Assembly (NCBI GenBank): GCA_902779315.1
Contig: CACZBC010000006.1
Span: 1-64,000 of the forward strand
Direction of reading: 5' to 3'
From: an uncultured Bacteroidales bacterium
Lineage (GTDB): Bacteria; Bacteroidota; Bacteroidia; Bacteroidales; Bacteroidaceae
DNA length: 64,000 bases
Part shown: positions 47,083 to 56,490 of the stretch, one piece after another
How the letters are laid out: every line of letters starts with the position of its first letter
Position numbering within the stretch: the first letter of the stretch is position 1
Made by a program: the position numbers and the translations under genes
The notes under the pieces: generated by a model
Told to the model about the DNA's origin: nothing
Seen by the model: only the letters and a program-made list of their open reading frames with translations
The model's database searches: none

Positions 47083-48795
47083 TCATTCTTCGTTTATTAT
47101 CTCCACACTCTTGGAAGACTCTGGAGGCTCTATTCCCATCTGCTTTTTGATGTCGCTGAGTTTCTGTTTTGGTGCCGAATGGCGCACACTCTCCTTGAGT
47201 TCCGTGCCTGCTTGCTTAGGACGCCATTCGAAAAGATCATTCTTATCGCGTGGACGAATATAGTCAAACCATGCGAAATTCTGCAGGTAGTACATATTTT
47301 CAGGAATGAGGGGGATTGGATACATGATGCCCGTCGCTGCAGGCATCCATATATGATCCACCTTTTTCTCCTTTACATACATCTTAAGTAAAGAGGTTTC
47401 TGTGTGGTTCAATTCAACCATGATGCTATCCTCATCGAAAGGATAATAATTGACGAACACATTGCCCTCGGATGTTGAAAGATAGAGTTCGCCATCCTTA
47501 AAGTAGGAATGCATTTCATGTCCTGAAACTTGATTGTAATGGATGCTGTCTATTTTTTCAACAGAAAGAGCTTGTCGCAATACCTGGACACTATCTATAT
47601 TTCTGTCATTGAAGAAGATTCGAATCTCTTCGCCCAATTGCTGCTGCCCTTCTTGCCATAGAATCGGATCACGATACATGACAAGTACGCTGTCACGAGT
47701 ATCATAAACCATCGAATCGCAAACCGCTTGCACGTCACGTCGAAAAGCTCGCATGTGATAATATGCATGAACTATGCGATAAGTTGAGTCAGTGTCGATG
47801 TTATATGTATAGACTTTGAACGTGTCAGCATGAGCATACATTGTGTCTTGTTGACTATAATCGATAGCCATTGCTTTGTCCGTCGCCATGACATAACCCG
47901 TGATATCCTCATAATAACAATATTCGCCTGTAAACATGTTTTTGCCGACAACATCAGTATAGACAATGTTTCCAAAGGCTTCGGCTGTAGCAGAATCATC
48001 GTTCCACACGACGCTGTCCCCAACAAGACGTTTTCCGTTGTTTGTCAGAATGCTTCGGTCAAGCAAGTGTGTATGCTTGGCCTGCGTGTCGTAATAACCA
48101 AGTTCACTATATATGTGATTCTCTCCGTTTTCTATATTCGAAGGCCCAACAATATGAGCAATAGCAGTTTGAGTATTATAATGCAAAGTGTCCGAAATAA
48201 GCACCGTTTCTGGTTTTGCTGGTGGAGCAGGATTAACTAGGCGAACATTATAGTTGAAGACCGACTCATGCGTGGAAGGACTATACTCTCCCCAGTCACT
48301 TGTCAGTTCATTATCATGGTCAAGGACACGTCCTCCCTCGAAGAAATATCCTAAATCATAAAGGCGATCATAGTCAAGGCTATCGGTATAAATTGTCATA
48401 GTGCCGTGCTTGAGTTCCACATTGTATCGTGCCCGTGCCAAACGATCAAGGCCATTATAATATAGCACCTCGCTATCAAGGTGAAGGGTGTCACCCTGAT
48501 TCATACGAACATGGCCGAAGGCATCAAATGAATTCGTGGCTTCGTAGTAAAGAGCACTATCACAATACATCAGTACGCCTTCGTGACTAAATCGCACATC
48601 ACCCACAAGGATTTGTGCAGTCTTATGCAGACGTTCATCAAAAAAGAGACGATCGGCATGCAACAAATGCACCTTACTATCAGAAGGTGCCCGCCTTTTG
48701 TTGCTGGAAGGCCTGCGGTCCGGAGTTACAGCCATAAGCACACATAGGCAGAAGAACAGGGACGCACAAAGGATGTATAATCGCCGACACTTCAC
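47083..48795 (-). CDS. OstA/LptA-like protein
   Basis: A 570-residue exported protein of the LptA/OstA family, which carries lipopolysaccharide across the periplasm. A signal peptide (LYILCASLFFCLCVLMAV) is followed by a beta-jellyroll region from about 40 on, built of repeated strands such as LLHADRLFFDERL, GDVRFSHEGVLMYCDSALYY and GTMTIYTDSLDYDRL. The length is several times that of E. coli LptA, so it may form an extended groove. The acidic end (PPESSKSVEIINEE) is unremarkable. It overlaps the upstream PPIase gene by four bases. Confidence 0.85.
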   Translation of the reverse strand: MKCRRLYILCASLFFCLCVLMAVTPDRRPSSNKRRAPSDSKVHLLHADRLFFDERLHKTAQILVGDVRFSHEGVLMYCDSALYYEATNSFDAFGHVRMNQGDTLHLDSEVLYYNGLDRLARARYNVELKHGTMTIYTDSLDYDRLYDLGYFFEGGRVLDHDNELTSDWGEYSPSTHESVFNYNVRLVNPAPPAKPETVLISDTLHYNTQTAIAHIVGPSNIENGENHIYSELGYYDTQAKHTHLLDRSILTNNGKRLVGDSVVWNDDSATAEAFGNIVYTDVVGKNMFTGEYCYYEDITGYVMATDKAMAIDYSQQDTMYAHADTFKVYTYNIDTDSTYRIVHAYYHMRAFRRDVQAVCDSMVYDTRDSVLVMYRDPILWQEGQQQLGEEIRIFFNDRNIDSVQVLRQALSVEKIDSIHYNQVSGHEMHSYFKDGELYLSTSEGNVFVNYYPFDEDSIMVELNHTETSLLKMYVKEKKVDHIWMPAATGIMYPIPLIPENMYYLQNFAWFDYIRPRDKNDLFEWRPKQAGTELKESVRHSAPKQKLSDIKKQMGIEPPESSKSVEIINEE

Positions 48796-50159
48796 TTTAC
48801 CCAGCCTTCGTATTGGAACTCGCAGTCTCTCCAGTCGGGATTGATGCGGATATAAGTACTCTTCTGTTTCTCCTTTATCCAGTTAAGGATGACTTCCTCT
48901 CCCTTTTTGTCCTTCACGATGTCCTGCATCACTTGGAAGTCCTCGGTTATACTGGCACGATGTGTCAGGGTGCGATTCTTGAGGCGAGCGATGGCACAGA
49001 CCGTCTTACCTTTCGAGTTAATCATGGTGAAAGGTTTCGACACCTCACCCACTTCGAGCAACTCGACGGTACGAGCGAGTTCTGGAGAAAGTGAGGAGAG
49101 TTCGCTCATTTCGAAGCGTGTAGAAGTCTCGCCCGTTTCCATGTTGATGTTGGACAATATGCCGTGATTGTTGCGTGTGTCTTTGTCGTCCGAGGCATAG
49201 CGAGCAGCATCCTCGAACGAAATCTTGCCACCTAAGATATCCGCTTTTATGGAATCGAGCACGACAAGAGCACTATCAATGTCGGCCTGAGCCACCTCAG
49301 GACGTTTCAAGATATGGCGGCACTTCATCTTGTCACCACGTTTGTCAATGAGTTGAATAATGTGAAAACCGAACTCACTCTGTGCTATCTTACTTACCTT
49401 CTTAGTGTCTGTCAGACTGAATGCTACGTTAGCAAAGCCAGGATCGAGTTCGGTCTTGCCCATATAAGGCATTTCGCCACCCTGGCGTGCTGAACCTGGA
49501 TCTTCGCTATAGAGACGAGCCAAGGTAGAGAAAGATGTCGACCCGCTGTTGATACGTTCCGTGTAATCGCGAAGCAAGCCTTTGACGCGGTCTATCTCTG
49601 TCTGAGGAATGCGAGGCTGAAGCACAATAATCTGCACCTCTACTTGAGTGGGGATGAGCGGCAGACTGTCTTCAGGCATATCCTTGAAGTAGCGACGCAC
49701 TTCGGCAGGGTTTACCTTGACGTCTGACATGAGTTGTTCACGCATTCGCATAGCAATCATTTCGTTCTTGATCATGTCAAACAATTCCTCGCGAATCTGC
49801 ACCATCGGCAACTTCATATACTCTTCGAGTTTCTCCTTGGAACCAGCCAGCAGGATTCGCTCGTTGAGTTTCTCTTCAACATACTGGTTGACATCTGCAT
49901 CGCTGACATCAATACTGTCAATGATTGCCTGATGAAGAAAGAGTTTCTGTATGGCTATTTGTTCTGGAATGACACAATAAGGATTGCCTTTCAACTGCGA
50001 GCCATATTCCAGACGACGCTTCTCAATGTCGGAACGCAGAATGGCTTCATCGCCAACCACCCACACCACTTCATCGATGACATTCTTTTGTGCCATCGAA
50101 AGCAGGCTGAAGATTGCCGCAAAGAGACAGAGCGTATATCGTTTCTTATTAACGTTCAT
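48792..50159 (-). CDS. Periplasmic peptidyl-prolyl isomerase (SurA type), second in operon
   Basis: A 455-residue chaperone for outer-membrane proteins. The start at ATG 50157-50159 gives MNVNKKRYTLCLFAAIFSLL, a signal peptide; the longer frame runs into the upstream gene. The SurA N-terminal domain shows VIDEVVWVVGDEAILRSDIE near 23-42; two parvulin domains follow, with YSEDPGSARQGGEMPYMG near 226 and YASDDKDTRNNHGIL near 330 and GFHIIQLIDKRGDKMKCRHIL between. It lies four bases after the other PPIase gene, and the two probably cooperate. Confidence 0.92.
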   Translation of the reverse strand: MNVNKKRYTLCLFAAIFSLLSMAQKNVIDEVVWVVGDEAILRSDIEKRRLEYGSQLKGNPYCVIPEQIAIQKLFLHQAIIDSIDVSDADVNQYVEEKLNERILLAGSKEKLEEYMKLPMVQIREELFDMIKNEMIAMRMREQLMSDVKVNPAEVRRYFKDMPEDSLPLIPTQVEVQIIVLQPRIPQTEIDRVKGLLRDYTERINSGSTSFSTLARLYSEDPGSARQGGEMPYMGKTELDPGFANVAFSLTDTKKVSKIAQSEFGFHIIQLIDKRGDKMKCRHILKRPEVAQADIDSALVVLDSIKADILGGKISFEDAARYASDDKDTRNNHGILSNINMETGETSTRFEMSELSSLSPELARTVELLEVGEVSKPFTMINSKGKTVCAIARLKNRTLTHRASITEDFQVMQDIVKDKKGEEVILNWIKEKQKSTYIRINPDWRDCEFQYEGWVK

Positions 50160-50163
50160 TTTA

Positions 50164-51588
50164 CTAATGATTGTTGACCGTTGCCAGCACTTCCTTGTCG
50201 ATTTCAACTGTATAGCGTTTGCGAAGTTCTGCGACGAACTCGTCTTCCTTGAAACGCTGATAGTCGTTAACCACTTGATTGCTAACGTCTGTCCATTCTG
50301 CAGGACCTTTCTTGAGCACTTTACCCAAGACTCCGACATTGGGATAACCTTTGACGGGCTTGAGTTCCGTACCTTTCACTTTGAAAGCGAGCTTGTCGAT
50401 ATTGGTGTTGTCACCTTTCTTGAAGAGGCGACGCTCTACGCGAACCATGATGCTATCCTTGTTGAATGTCTCGCGAATGGCACCCATCCACTTGTCTTGC
50501 GGCAGTTTCTTGACGAGTTTCTTCACTGCTTTGACATCAGCAACATTCTTGCAGTAATAGACCATTCCGCTGTAATGCGGTTCGTTCCAAGCATATTGTT
50601 TCTTGTTCTGCTTGAAGTATTTGACGAGAGAAACTGTATCTTTTGCGGCAGGCTCCCAGACCTTATTGTTGCATTCCTCAAAGAGAAGCAGTCCGTCGTG
50701 ATATTCTTGGACGAGATATTTCAGCTCGTCGTCCTTTGCGCAGAACTCTGCCGTCTTTTCGTCGAGTATCTGTTCGATGGTTTTTTGCCCGCCAGTTTGG
50801 TTGGAGAGAGAGTCGAGGACTTGTTGGGCAAGATGGTTCTCAAGGCCTTGTCCTTCGAGATATTGCATGATTTTGTCCTTCAACTCGTCGTAGGACTCAA
50901 GGTCTTTCTTGTCGATAAGCTTGACTATATCGTAACCGAAAGGCATGAGGAAAGGTTCGCTCATTTCGCCCTTCTCGAGAGAATAAGCTACATCTTCGAA
51001 TTCTTTCACTACCTGATTGGGGCCTATCCAAGGCAAAGTCCCTCCACGACTTGCCGAACCTGGGTCTTCAGACAATTTTCCTGCCAGCTCGGCAAAGTCC
51101 GCTCCGTCCTTCAAAGCCTGATAGATGGAGTCGATTCTTGTTTTGGCGGCAACACGATCCTCTTCCGAAGCGTCTTGAGCCAAACGGATCAGGATGTGTG
51201 CAGGCTGCAAAAGTTGCTTGCCTTCGAGGCGTGAAATCATGTCGTCATAATAGGCGCGACATTCCTTTTCCTTTGATCCTTCTGGTACGAGAAGAGGGCG
51301 AATCTGCTGATCACGATAGGTGCGGAACTCTTTCTGATAGCTGGAAAGGGTGTCCAGATGGTCGTCGAGAGCGGCTTGAACCTTGAGTTTGTAGTTGACG
51401 AAGAGTTCTGCGTAGTCTTCTACGCTCTTCTTGTCGATGACGCCTTCCGAGTTGTTCTTATTATAGTTGTACTCGAACTCGCTTCGAGTGACAGGTGTTC
51501 CGTTGATGCGCATCAAGACGGGATCGTCCTGAGCGGCAGCCGTCATTGATATTGCTGCGAGAGCAAAACTGACAAATATCTTTTTCAT
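50164..51588 (-). CDS. Periplasmic peptidyl-prolyl isomerase (PrsA/SurA type), first in operon
   Basis: A 474-residue protein from ATG 51586-51588 with signal peptide MKKIFVSFALAAISMTAAA. After a helical segment (VTRSEFEYNYNKNN, with YAELFVNYKLKVQAALDDHL) comes a parvulin domain near 125-225 (ILIRLAQDASEEDR, LSEDPGSASRGGTLPWIG, FGYDIVKLIDKKD) and a second, degenerate one with Lys-rich strands (NKKQYAWNEPHYSGMVYYC). It folds outer-membrane or secreted proteins. It is 25 bp downstream of guaB and paired with the next PPIase gene. Confidence 0.9.
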   Translation of the reverse strand: MKKIFVSFALAAISMTAAAQDDPVLMRINGTPVTRSEFEYNYNKNNSEGVIDKKSVEDYAELFVNYKLKVQAALDDHLDTLSSYQKEFRTYRDQQIRPLLVPEGSKEKECRAYYDDMISRLEGKQLLQPAHILIRLAQDASEEDRVAAKTRIDSIYQALKDGADFAELAGKLSEDPGSASRGGTLPWIGPNQVVKEFEDVAYSLEKGEMSEPFLMPFGYDIVKLIDKKDLESYDELKDKIMQYLEGQGLENHLAQQVLDSLSNQTGGQKTIEQILDEKTAEFCAKDDELKYLVQEYHDGLLLFEECNNKVWEPAAKDTVSLVKYFKQNKKQYAWNEPHYSGMVYYCKNVADVKAVKKLVKKLPQDKWMGAIRETFNKDSIMVRVERRLFKKGDNTNIDKLAFKVKGTELKPVKGYPNVGVLGKVLKKGPAEWTDVSNQVVNDYQRFKEDEFVAELRKRYTVEIDKEVLATVNNH

Positions 51589-51613
51589 CTTTCCTTTATT
51601 CTGTTTTCTTTTA

Positions 51614-53092
51614 TTATTGTGGACGACTGTAGTTAGGCGCCTCACTAGTGATGGTAATGTCGTGAGGATGGCTTTCCTGAACGCCGGCATTCGTGATGCG
51701 GACGAACTTTGCGCTCCAAAGGTCCTCGATTGTAGCGGCTCCGCAATAGCCCATACCGCTTCTGAGGCCTCCGATGAGCTGATAGATGACTTCCTGAACT
51801 GAGCCTTTGTAGGGAACGCGACCTGCTATTCCTTCTGGAACAAGCTTCTTCGTGTCCTTCACATTGCCTTGGAAGTAACGGTCTTTACTGCCGCACTCCA
51901 TCGCTTCGAGCGAGCCCATTCCGCGATAGCTCTTGAACTTACGGCCATTATAGATGATGGTATCGCCAGGACTTTCCTCTGTTCCTGCTACGAGAGAGCC
52001 TATCATGACGCTGTAACCGCCTGCAGCAAGGGCTTTCACTACATCGCCACTATAGCGGAGACCACCGTCTGCGATGAGGGGAACGTCTGTTCCCTTGAGG
52101 GCGCTTGCAACGTCGTAAACGGCGCTGAGCTGTGGTACGCCAACACCTGCAACGACTCGAGTGGTGCAAATACTGCCAGGACCTATGCCGACTTTGATGC
52201 CGTCAGCTCCAGCCTCGACAAGCATACGGGCTGCTTCACCGGTTGCGACATTGCCGACGACGATGTCCACGTCTGGGAACATCTTCTTTGCCTCCTTGAG
52301 TTTTTCAACGACAAACTTGCTGTGACCATGAGCCGTATCGATCACGATGGCATCCACATCGGCCTCGACGAGCGCCTTGATGCGGTCGAGCGTATCGGGA
52401 GTGACGCCCACGCCTGCTGCTACACGGAGTCGGCCTTTGTCGTCCTTGCAAGCCATCGGCTTGTCTTTCGCCTTAGTAATATCTTTGTAAGTGATGAGTC
52501 CGATGAGTTTGTTGTCGTCGTCCAGGACGGGAAGTTTCTCGATTTTATTCTCCTGGAGGATCTTCGCGGCAGCCTTGAGATCGGTCTGAACATGGGTTGT
52601 GACGAGGTTTTCGCTTGTCATGACATCCTCGACAGGACGGTCTATGTTCTGTTCGAAACGGAGGTCGCGATTGGTTACAATGCCTTTCAGGTGACGTTCA
52701 TCATCTACAACGGGTATTCCGCCGATGTGATATTCGGACATCAGCTCGAGGGCATCGCGAACGCTGCTGCCCAACTTGATGGTGATGGGGTCGTAAATCA
52801 TGCCGTTTTCAGCGCGTTTCACGATGGCAACCTGTCTGGCCTGTTCCTCTATACTCATGTTTTTGTGGATGACACCAATGCCGCCTTCGCGAGCAATGGC
52901 AATCGCCATCGGAGCTTCAGTTACCGTATCCATCGCGGCTGTCACGAAGGGGATCTTCAGTTCTATGTGTCTGGAGAACTTTGTCTCGAGCGACACAGTA
53001 CGTGGAAGCACTTCAGAATAGCCTGGAACTAACAGGACGTCGTCGTAGGTGAGGCCGTCCATCACAATCTTGTCTGCAATAAATGATACCAT
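51614..53092 (-). CDS. guaB: IMP dehydrogenase
   Basis: Oxidises IMP to XMP with NAD+, the first committed step to GMP. The 492 residues have the normal layout: catalytic barrel start [17 protein letters not shown] at 14-30, two CBS domains from about 95 to 205 ([15 protein letters not shown] and [15 protein letters not shown]), then [22 protein letters not shown], the catalytic loop [18 protein letters not shown] with Cys near 309, and the mobile flap [10 protein letters not shown] near 393. First gene of the leftward housekeeping run. Confidence 0.97.
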   Translation of the reverse strand: MVSFIADKIVMDGLTYDDVLLVPGYSEVLPRTVSLETKFSRHIELKIPFVTAAMDTVTEAPMAIAIAREGGIGVIHKNMSIEEQARQVAIVKRAENGMIYDPITIKLGSSVRDALELMSEYHIGGIPVVDDERHLKGIVTNRDLRFEQNIDRPVEDVMTSENLVTTHVQTDLKAAAKILQENKIEKLPVLDDDNKLIGLITYKDITKAKDKPMACKDDKGRLRVAAGVGVTPDTLDRIKALVEADVDAIVIDTAHGHSKFVVEKLKEAKKMFPDVDIVVGNVATGEAARMLVEAGADGIKVGIGPGSICTTRVVAGVGVPQLSAVYDVASALKGTDVPLIADGGLRYSGDVVKALAAGGYSVMIGSLVAGTEESPGDTIIYNGRKFKSYRGMGSLEAMECGSKDRYFQGNVKDTKKLVPEGIAGRVPYKGSVQEVIYQLIGGLRSGMGYCGAATIEDLWSAKFVRITNAGVQESHPHDITITSEAPNYSRPQ

Positions 53093-53119
53093 ATCCTTCT
53101 AAAACTTTATTATTGCGGG

Positions 53120-53127
53120 CAAAGATA
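53120..53127 (-). promoter_or_regulatory. -7 box of the guaB operon
   Basis: The minus strand reads TATCTTTG 27 bp upstream of the start codon. No TTTG at the usual spacing. Confidence 0.6.
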
Positions 53128-53255
53128 CGAAAAATTTGCTTAGGTTGTATTTCTTGACTCGGTATTTTTTCCCTAATCGTCACATTATATATTTATATGA
53201 GCGCTAAAAGGGGCTTCGGCAAAGGCCTGCAGGGAAGCAGGAGAGCATAAAACGG

Positions 53256-53373
53256 GTTAATCGAAAACGTATAGTGTTATGATTGCAAACGTATAGTGTT
53301 ATGTTTGCGATTTACTAGTGTGACGTTTGCGTTTTACTAGTGTGAAGTTTGCAATCGTCACACGCCTCGTTGG
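53256..53373 (+). repeat. 22-bp tandem array H (5 units plus partial)
   Basis: Units at 53256, 53278, 53300, 53322 and 53344, then a partial CTCGTTGG. Order of the variable halves: two GTATAGTGT, two TACTAGTGT (TTTACTAGTGT/TTTTACTAGTGT), one TCACACGC. It lies between the divergent guaB and polyferredoxin genes. Confidence 0.92.
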
Positions 53374-53471
53374 AAACTCCATAAAGCCCCTTTATCTCAC
53401 AAAGAATGTGATTTGCCACTTTTTTCGCTACTTTTCTCTCAAAACTTGTGCTTTTTTTCACTTCTTTTTAG

Positions 53472-53479
53472 TAACTTTG
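53472..53479 (+). promoter_or_regulatory. -7 box of the polyferredoxin operon
   Basis: TAACTTTG 35 bp upstream of the start codon. Only a partial -33 match (CTTGTG at 53445). Confidence 0.6.
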
Positions 53480-53514
53480 TCCCACAAGTTCGCATAAAAT
53501 AATCAATTCTGAGT

Positions 53515-55047
53515 ATGCTTAAGAAAATCCGTTTGACACTCGCCATCATCTTCTGGGTGCTGATTACGTGGCTCTTGCTGGACTTTACAGGAGTGGCACA
53601 AGCCTACCTTGGATGGATGGCTAAGATTCAGTTCATTCCCGCTTTGCTGGCATTGAACATCGGAGCTCTGCTCTTCGTCGTCACACTCACCCTTTTGATG
53701 GGGCGAATCTACTGCTCCATCATCTGTCCTTTGGGTGTGATGCAGGACTTCATTGCCTGGCTGCGACGCAAAAAGAACAAGTACAACTTCTCGCCCGCAA
53801 AGAACACACTTCGCCTCTCTGTGCTTGTAATTGCCTGTGCTTCACTGGCTTTGGGCGTTGCCTGGGTGGGTGGACTCATCTTCCCTTACAGCACTTACGG
53901 ACGAATCGTCTCAACCGTCTTCGCTCCCCTCTACAAGCTCGCGAACAACGGTCTGGCGGCAATTTCAGAGCATTTCGGAAGTTATGCCTTCTACGAGGTT
54001 GAGGTCTGGTTCAAGAGCATCGCGGCATTCGTGGTCGCTCTGCTCACCTTGGGCGTTATCGCAGTATTGGCTTGGAAGAACGGACGCACTTGGTGCAACA
54101 CGATTTGCCCAGTCGGAACTCTGCTCGGCCTCATCAGCAAGCAGTCTTTCCTCAAGATAAATATCGACGCGGAAAAGTGCAAGAACTGCCGCAAATGCGA
54201 GCGGAACTGCAAAGCTGCCTGCATAGACCTCGACACGCACACAGTCGACCATTCCCGTTGTGTTGTCTGCGGTAACTGCCTGGAAGAGTGCAAGTTCGAC
54301 GCTTTGAAGTTCACATCCAGTTCTTCACCGCTTGCCTCCGACTCACAAAAGACGGATGAAGGCCGTCGAGCCGTTCTGACAGGCGTCGCTCTCCTTGCTG
54401 GAACAGCCCTCGCAAAGGCACAAAGCAAGGTCGAACCAAAGACGACGGATGGCGGTCTGGCTGACATCATCAAGAAGAAGAAACCGCGTAGAAAGAAACT
54501 CATCACACCTCCAGGTTCGCTCTCGATACGCAATCTTCGCAGTCATTGCACGGCTTGCCAACTCTGCATAGACGCCTGTCCGAACGATGTACTGCGTCCC
54601 AGCAGCAGTCTCGACCGCTTTATGCAACCCGAAGTAAGCTTCGAAAAGGGCTATTGTCGGCCTGAATGCAATCGCTGCTCGCAGGTTTGTCCGACCTCTG
54701 CAATACAGCCCGTCACCGTAGAGCAAAGGACTGCCATCCAAGTCGGGCACGCAGTCTGGACTCGCGAACTCTGCATACCCGTCAAGGACGAAAAGCCTTG
54801 CGGACTTTGTGCACGTAAATGTCCAGCCCAAGCCATACAGATGGTGCCCCTCCAAGCTGGCGTTCATCAGGACGGATGGCGTTGGAAAGATGCTGACGGA
54901 CAAGAAATCCCAAGGGAAAAAGTCCTGCTCATTCCCGTCGTCAACGAAGAGAAGTGCATCGGTTGTGGTGCTTGCGAAAACCTCTGTCCCTCAAATCCTC
55001 TCAGTGCAATCTATGTTGAAGGACACGAGGTACATAAAGAAATATAA
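53515..55047 (+). CDS. Membrane polyferredoxin, NapH-like fused to NapG-like ferredoxin domain
   Basis: A 510-residue electron carrier. Residues 1-190 have about four membrane segments with the NapH/YccM-type cysteines YCSIICPLGVMQD near 62-74 and WCNTICPVGTLLG near 197-209; two 4Fe-4S motifs follow (CKNCRKCERNCKAAC and CVVCGNCLEECKF). At about 284-305 there is an internal RRAVLTGVALLAGTALA segment like a twin-arginine signal. The C-terminal 170 residues carry further clusters: CTACQLCIDACP, CRPECNRCSQVCP, CGLCARKCP and CIGCGACENLCP. The layout suggests electron transfer from the membrane side to a periplasmic acceptor. The partner is probably the aldo/keto reductase 14 bp downstream. Confidence 0.88.
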   Translation: MLKKIRLTLAIIFWVLITWLLLDFTGVAQAYLGWMAKIQFIPALLALNIGALLFVVTLTLLMGRIYCSIICPLGVMQDFIAWLRRKKNKYNFSPAKNTLRLSVLVIACASLALGVAWVGGLIFPYSTYGRIVSTVFAPLYKLANNGLAAISEHFGSYAFYEVEVWFKSIAAFVVALLTLGVIAVLAWKNGRTWCNTICPVGTLLGLISKQSFLKINIDAEKCKNCRKCERNCKAACIDLDTHTVDHSRCVVCGNCLEECKFDALKFTSSSSPLASDSQKTDEGRRAVLTGVALLAGTALAKAQSKVEPKTTDGGLADIIKKKKPRRKKLITPPGSLSIRNLRSHCTACQLCIDACPNDVLRPSSSLDRFMQPEVSFEKGYCRPECNRCSQVCPTSAIQPVTVEQRTAIQVGHAVWTRELCIPVKDEKPCGLCARKCPAQAIQMVPLQAGVHQDGWRWKDADGQEIPREKVLLIPVVNEEKCIGCGACENLCPSNPLSAIYVEGHEVHKEI

Positions 55048-55061
55048 AAGGAGATTAGGTT

Positions 55062-56450
55062 ATGAAAGATATTACAAGACGAGATTTCCTCAAAGTTTCA
55101 GGCACAGCTGCCGCCACAACGGCTTTGGCATCGTGTGGTGTAAAAGGCGATAATGCCGATGGCGAAGTGGATTACATGGGACATCACGAAGGTCCAATCC
55201 CCACCGACAAGATGACCTATCGCACCAATCCCAAGCAAGGGGACAAAGTCAGCCTGCTTGGCTATGGTTGGATGCGCTTGCCCAATACAAAAGATGAAGA
55301 CGGTCGAGACGTCATCGACCAGGAACAAGTGAACCGCCTCTGCAAGTTCGCCCTCGATCATGGCGTGAACTACTTCGACACATCACCAGCCTACTGTCGA
55401 GGCAAAAGCGAAGAAAGTCTCGGCATCGCCCTTGAAGAAAGCGGATACAAACGCAGCGACTACTTCATCGCGACCAAACTCTCGAACTTCTCACCCTCGC
55501 AATACGACTTCGAAGAAGGCAAGGCAATGTTCGAACGAAGCCTTGAAAACCTTCGGACTGACTACATAGATTACCTCCTACTGCACAGTATCGGTGGTGG
55601 AGGAATGCAGCCCGTTCATGAACGTTTCCTCGATAACGGCCTTCTCGACTGGCTCGTGGAACAGCGCGAAGCAGGTCGTATTCGCAATCTCGGCTTCTCC
55701 TTCCACGGCGATGTCGCAGTCTTCGACTGGGCTATGGCTCATCACGAAGAATATCATTGGGACTTTGTTCAGATACAGGCAAACTATGTCGATTGGGAGA
55801 ACGAAGACAAAGGCCGCTCAGGCAAATACCTGTATGAAGAACTCTCAAAGCGGAACATTCCCGTCGTCATAATGGAACCCTTGCTTGGTGGCCGTCTGTC
55901 TAAAGTGCCAGACCACGTTGTGGCACACTTCAAACAACGCAAACCAGAGGATAGTGTCGCGTCTTGGGCCTTCCGCTACATAGGTTCAAAGCCCGCAGTA
56001 CTTACCGTACTGAGCGGCATGACCTATATGGAGCACTTGGAAGACAACCTTCGAACATACTCCCCACTTGAGCCTCTCACCGAAGAGGAACAGGAATGGC
56101 TCGAAGAAGAAACGGCGACACTCATCAAGAGCTATCCCACAATTGATTGCAACGACTGCAGCTACTGCATGCCTTGCCCGTATGGTCTCGACATTCCAGG
56201 CATCTTCGTACATTATAATAAATGTGTCAACAAGGGCAACGTTCCTGAAAGCCAGCAGGCAAAGAACTACCAAAAAGCCAGAAGAGCCTTCTTAATAGGT
56301 TATGATCGCAGCGTACCCAAGCTCCGTCAGGCAAACCATTGTGTCGAATGTCGCGAATGCGTGCCGCATTGTCCCCAGCAGATTGACATTCCACGCGAAA
56401 TGCAACGAATCGATTCCTTTGTTGAAAAACTCAAACAAGGAACGTTATAA
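55062..56450 (+). CDS. Tat-exported aldo/keto reductase with C-terminal 4Fe-4S domain
   Basis: A 462-residue oxidoreductase. It opens with the twin-arginine motif TRRDFLKVSG (residues 5-14) and a lipobox-like LASC ending at Cys25, so it is probably a periplasmic lipoprotein. The aldo/keto reductase barrel follows: LLGYGWMRLP near 65, GVNYFDTSPAYCRGKSE near 100 with the usual Asp and Tyr, ATKLSNF, DYIDYLLLHSIGG and NLGFSFHG. The last 100 residues contain CNDCSYCMPCPYGLDIP and CVECRECVPHCPQQIDIP, two ferredoxin clusters. Substrate unknown. The start lies 14 bp after the polyferredoxin gene. Confidence 0.92.
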   Translation: MKDITRRDFLKVSGTAAATTALASCGVKGDNADGEVDYMGHHEGPIPTDKMTYRTNPKQGDKVSLLGYGWMRLPNTKDEDGRDVIDQEQVNRLCKFALDHGVNYFDTSPAYCRGKSEESLGIALEESGYKRSDYFIATKLSNFSPSQYDFEEGKAMFERSLENLRTDYIDYLLLHSIGGGGMQPVHERFLDNGLLDWLVEQREAGRIRNLGFSFHGDVAVFDWAMAHHEEYHWDFVQIQANYVDWENEDKGRSGKYLYEELSKRNIPVVIMEPLLGGRLSKVPDHVVAHFKQRKPEDSVASWAFRYIGSKPAVLTVLSGMTYMEHLEDNLRTYSPLEPLTEEEQEWLEEETATLIKSYPTIDCNDCSYCMPCPYGLDIPGIFVHYNKCVNKGNVPESQQAKNYQKARRAFLIGYDRSVPKLRQANHCVECRECVPHCPQQIDIPREMQRIDSFVEKLKQGTL

Positions 56451-56490
56451 AAGCAAGGGCGCCTTCATACGGAAGACGCCCTTTGCTTTT
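56450..56490. terminator. Bidirectional terminator between the reductase and GH92 genes
   Basis: AAAAGCAAGGGCG pairs with CGCCCTTTGCTTTT with one bulge, around a short stem-loop centre; T runs follow on both strands. It serves the two converging genes. Confidence 0.85.
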
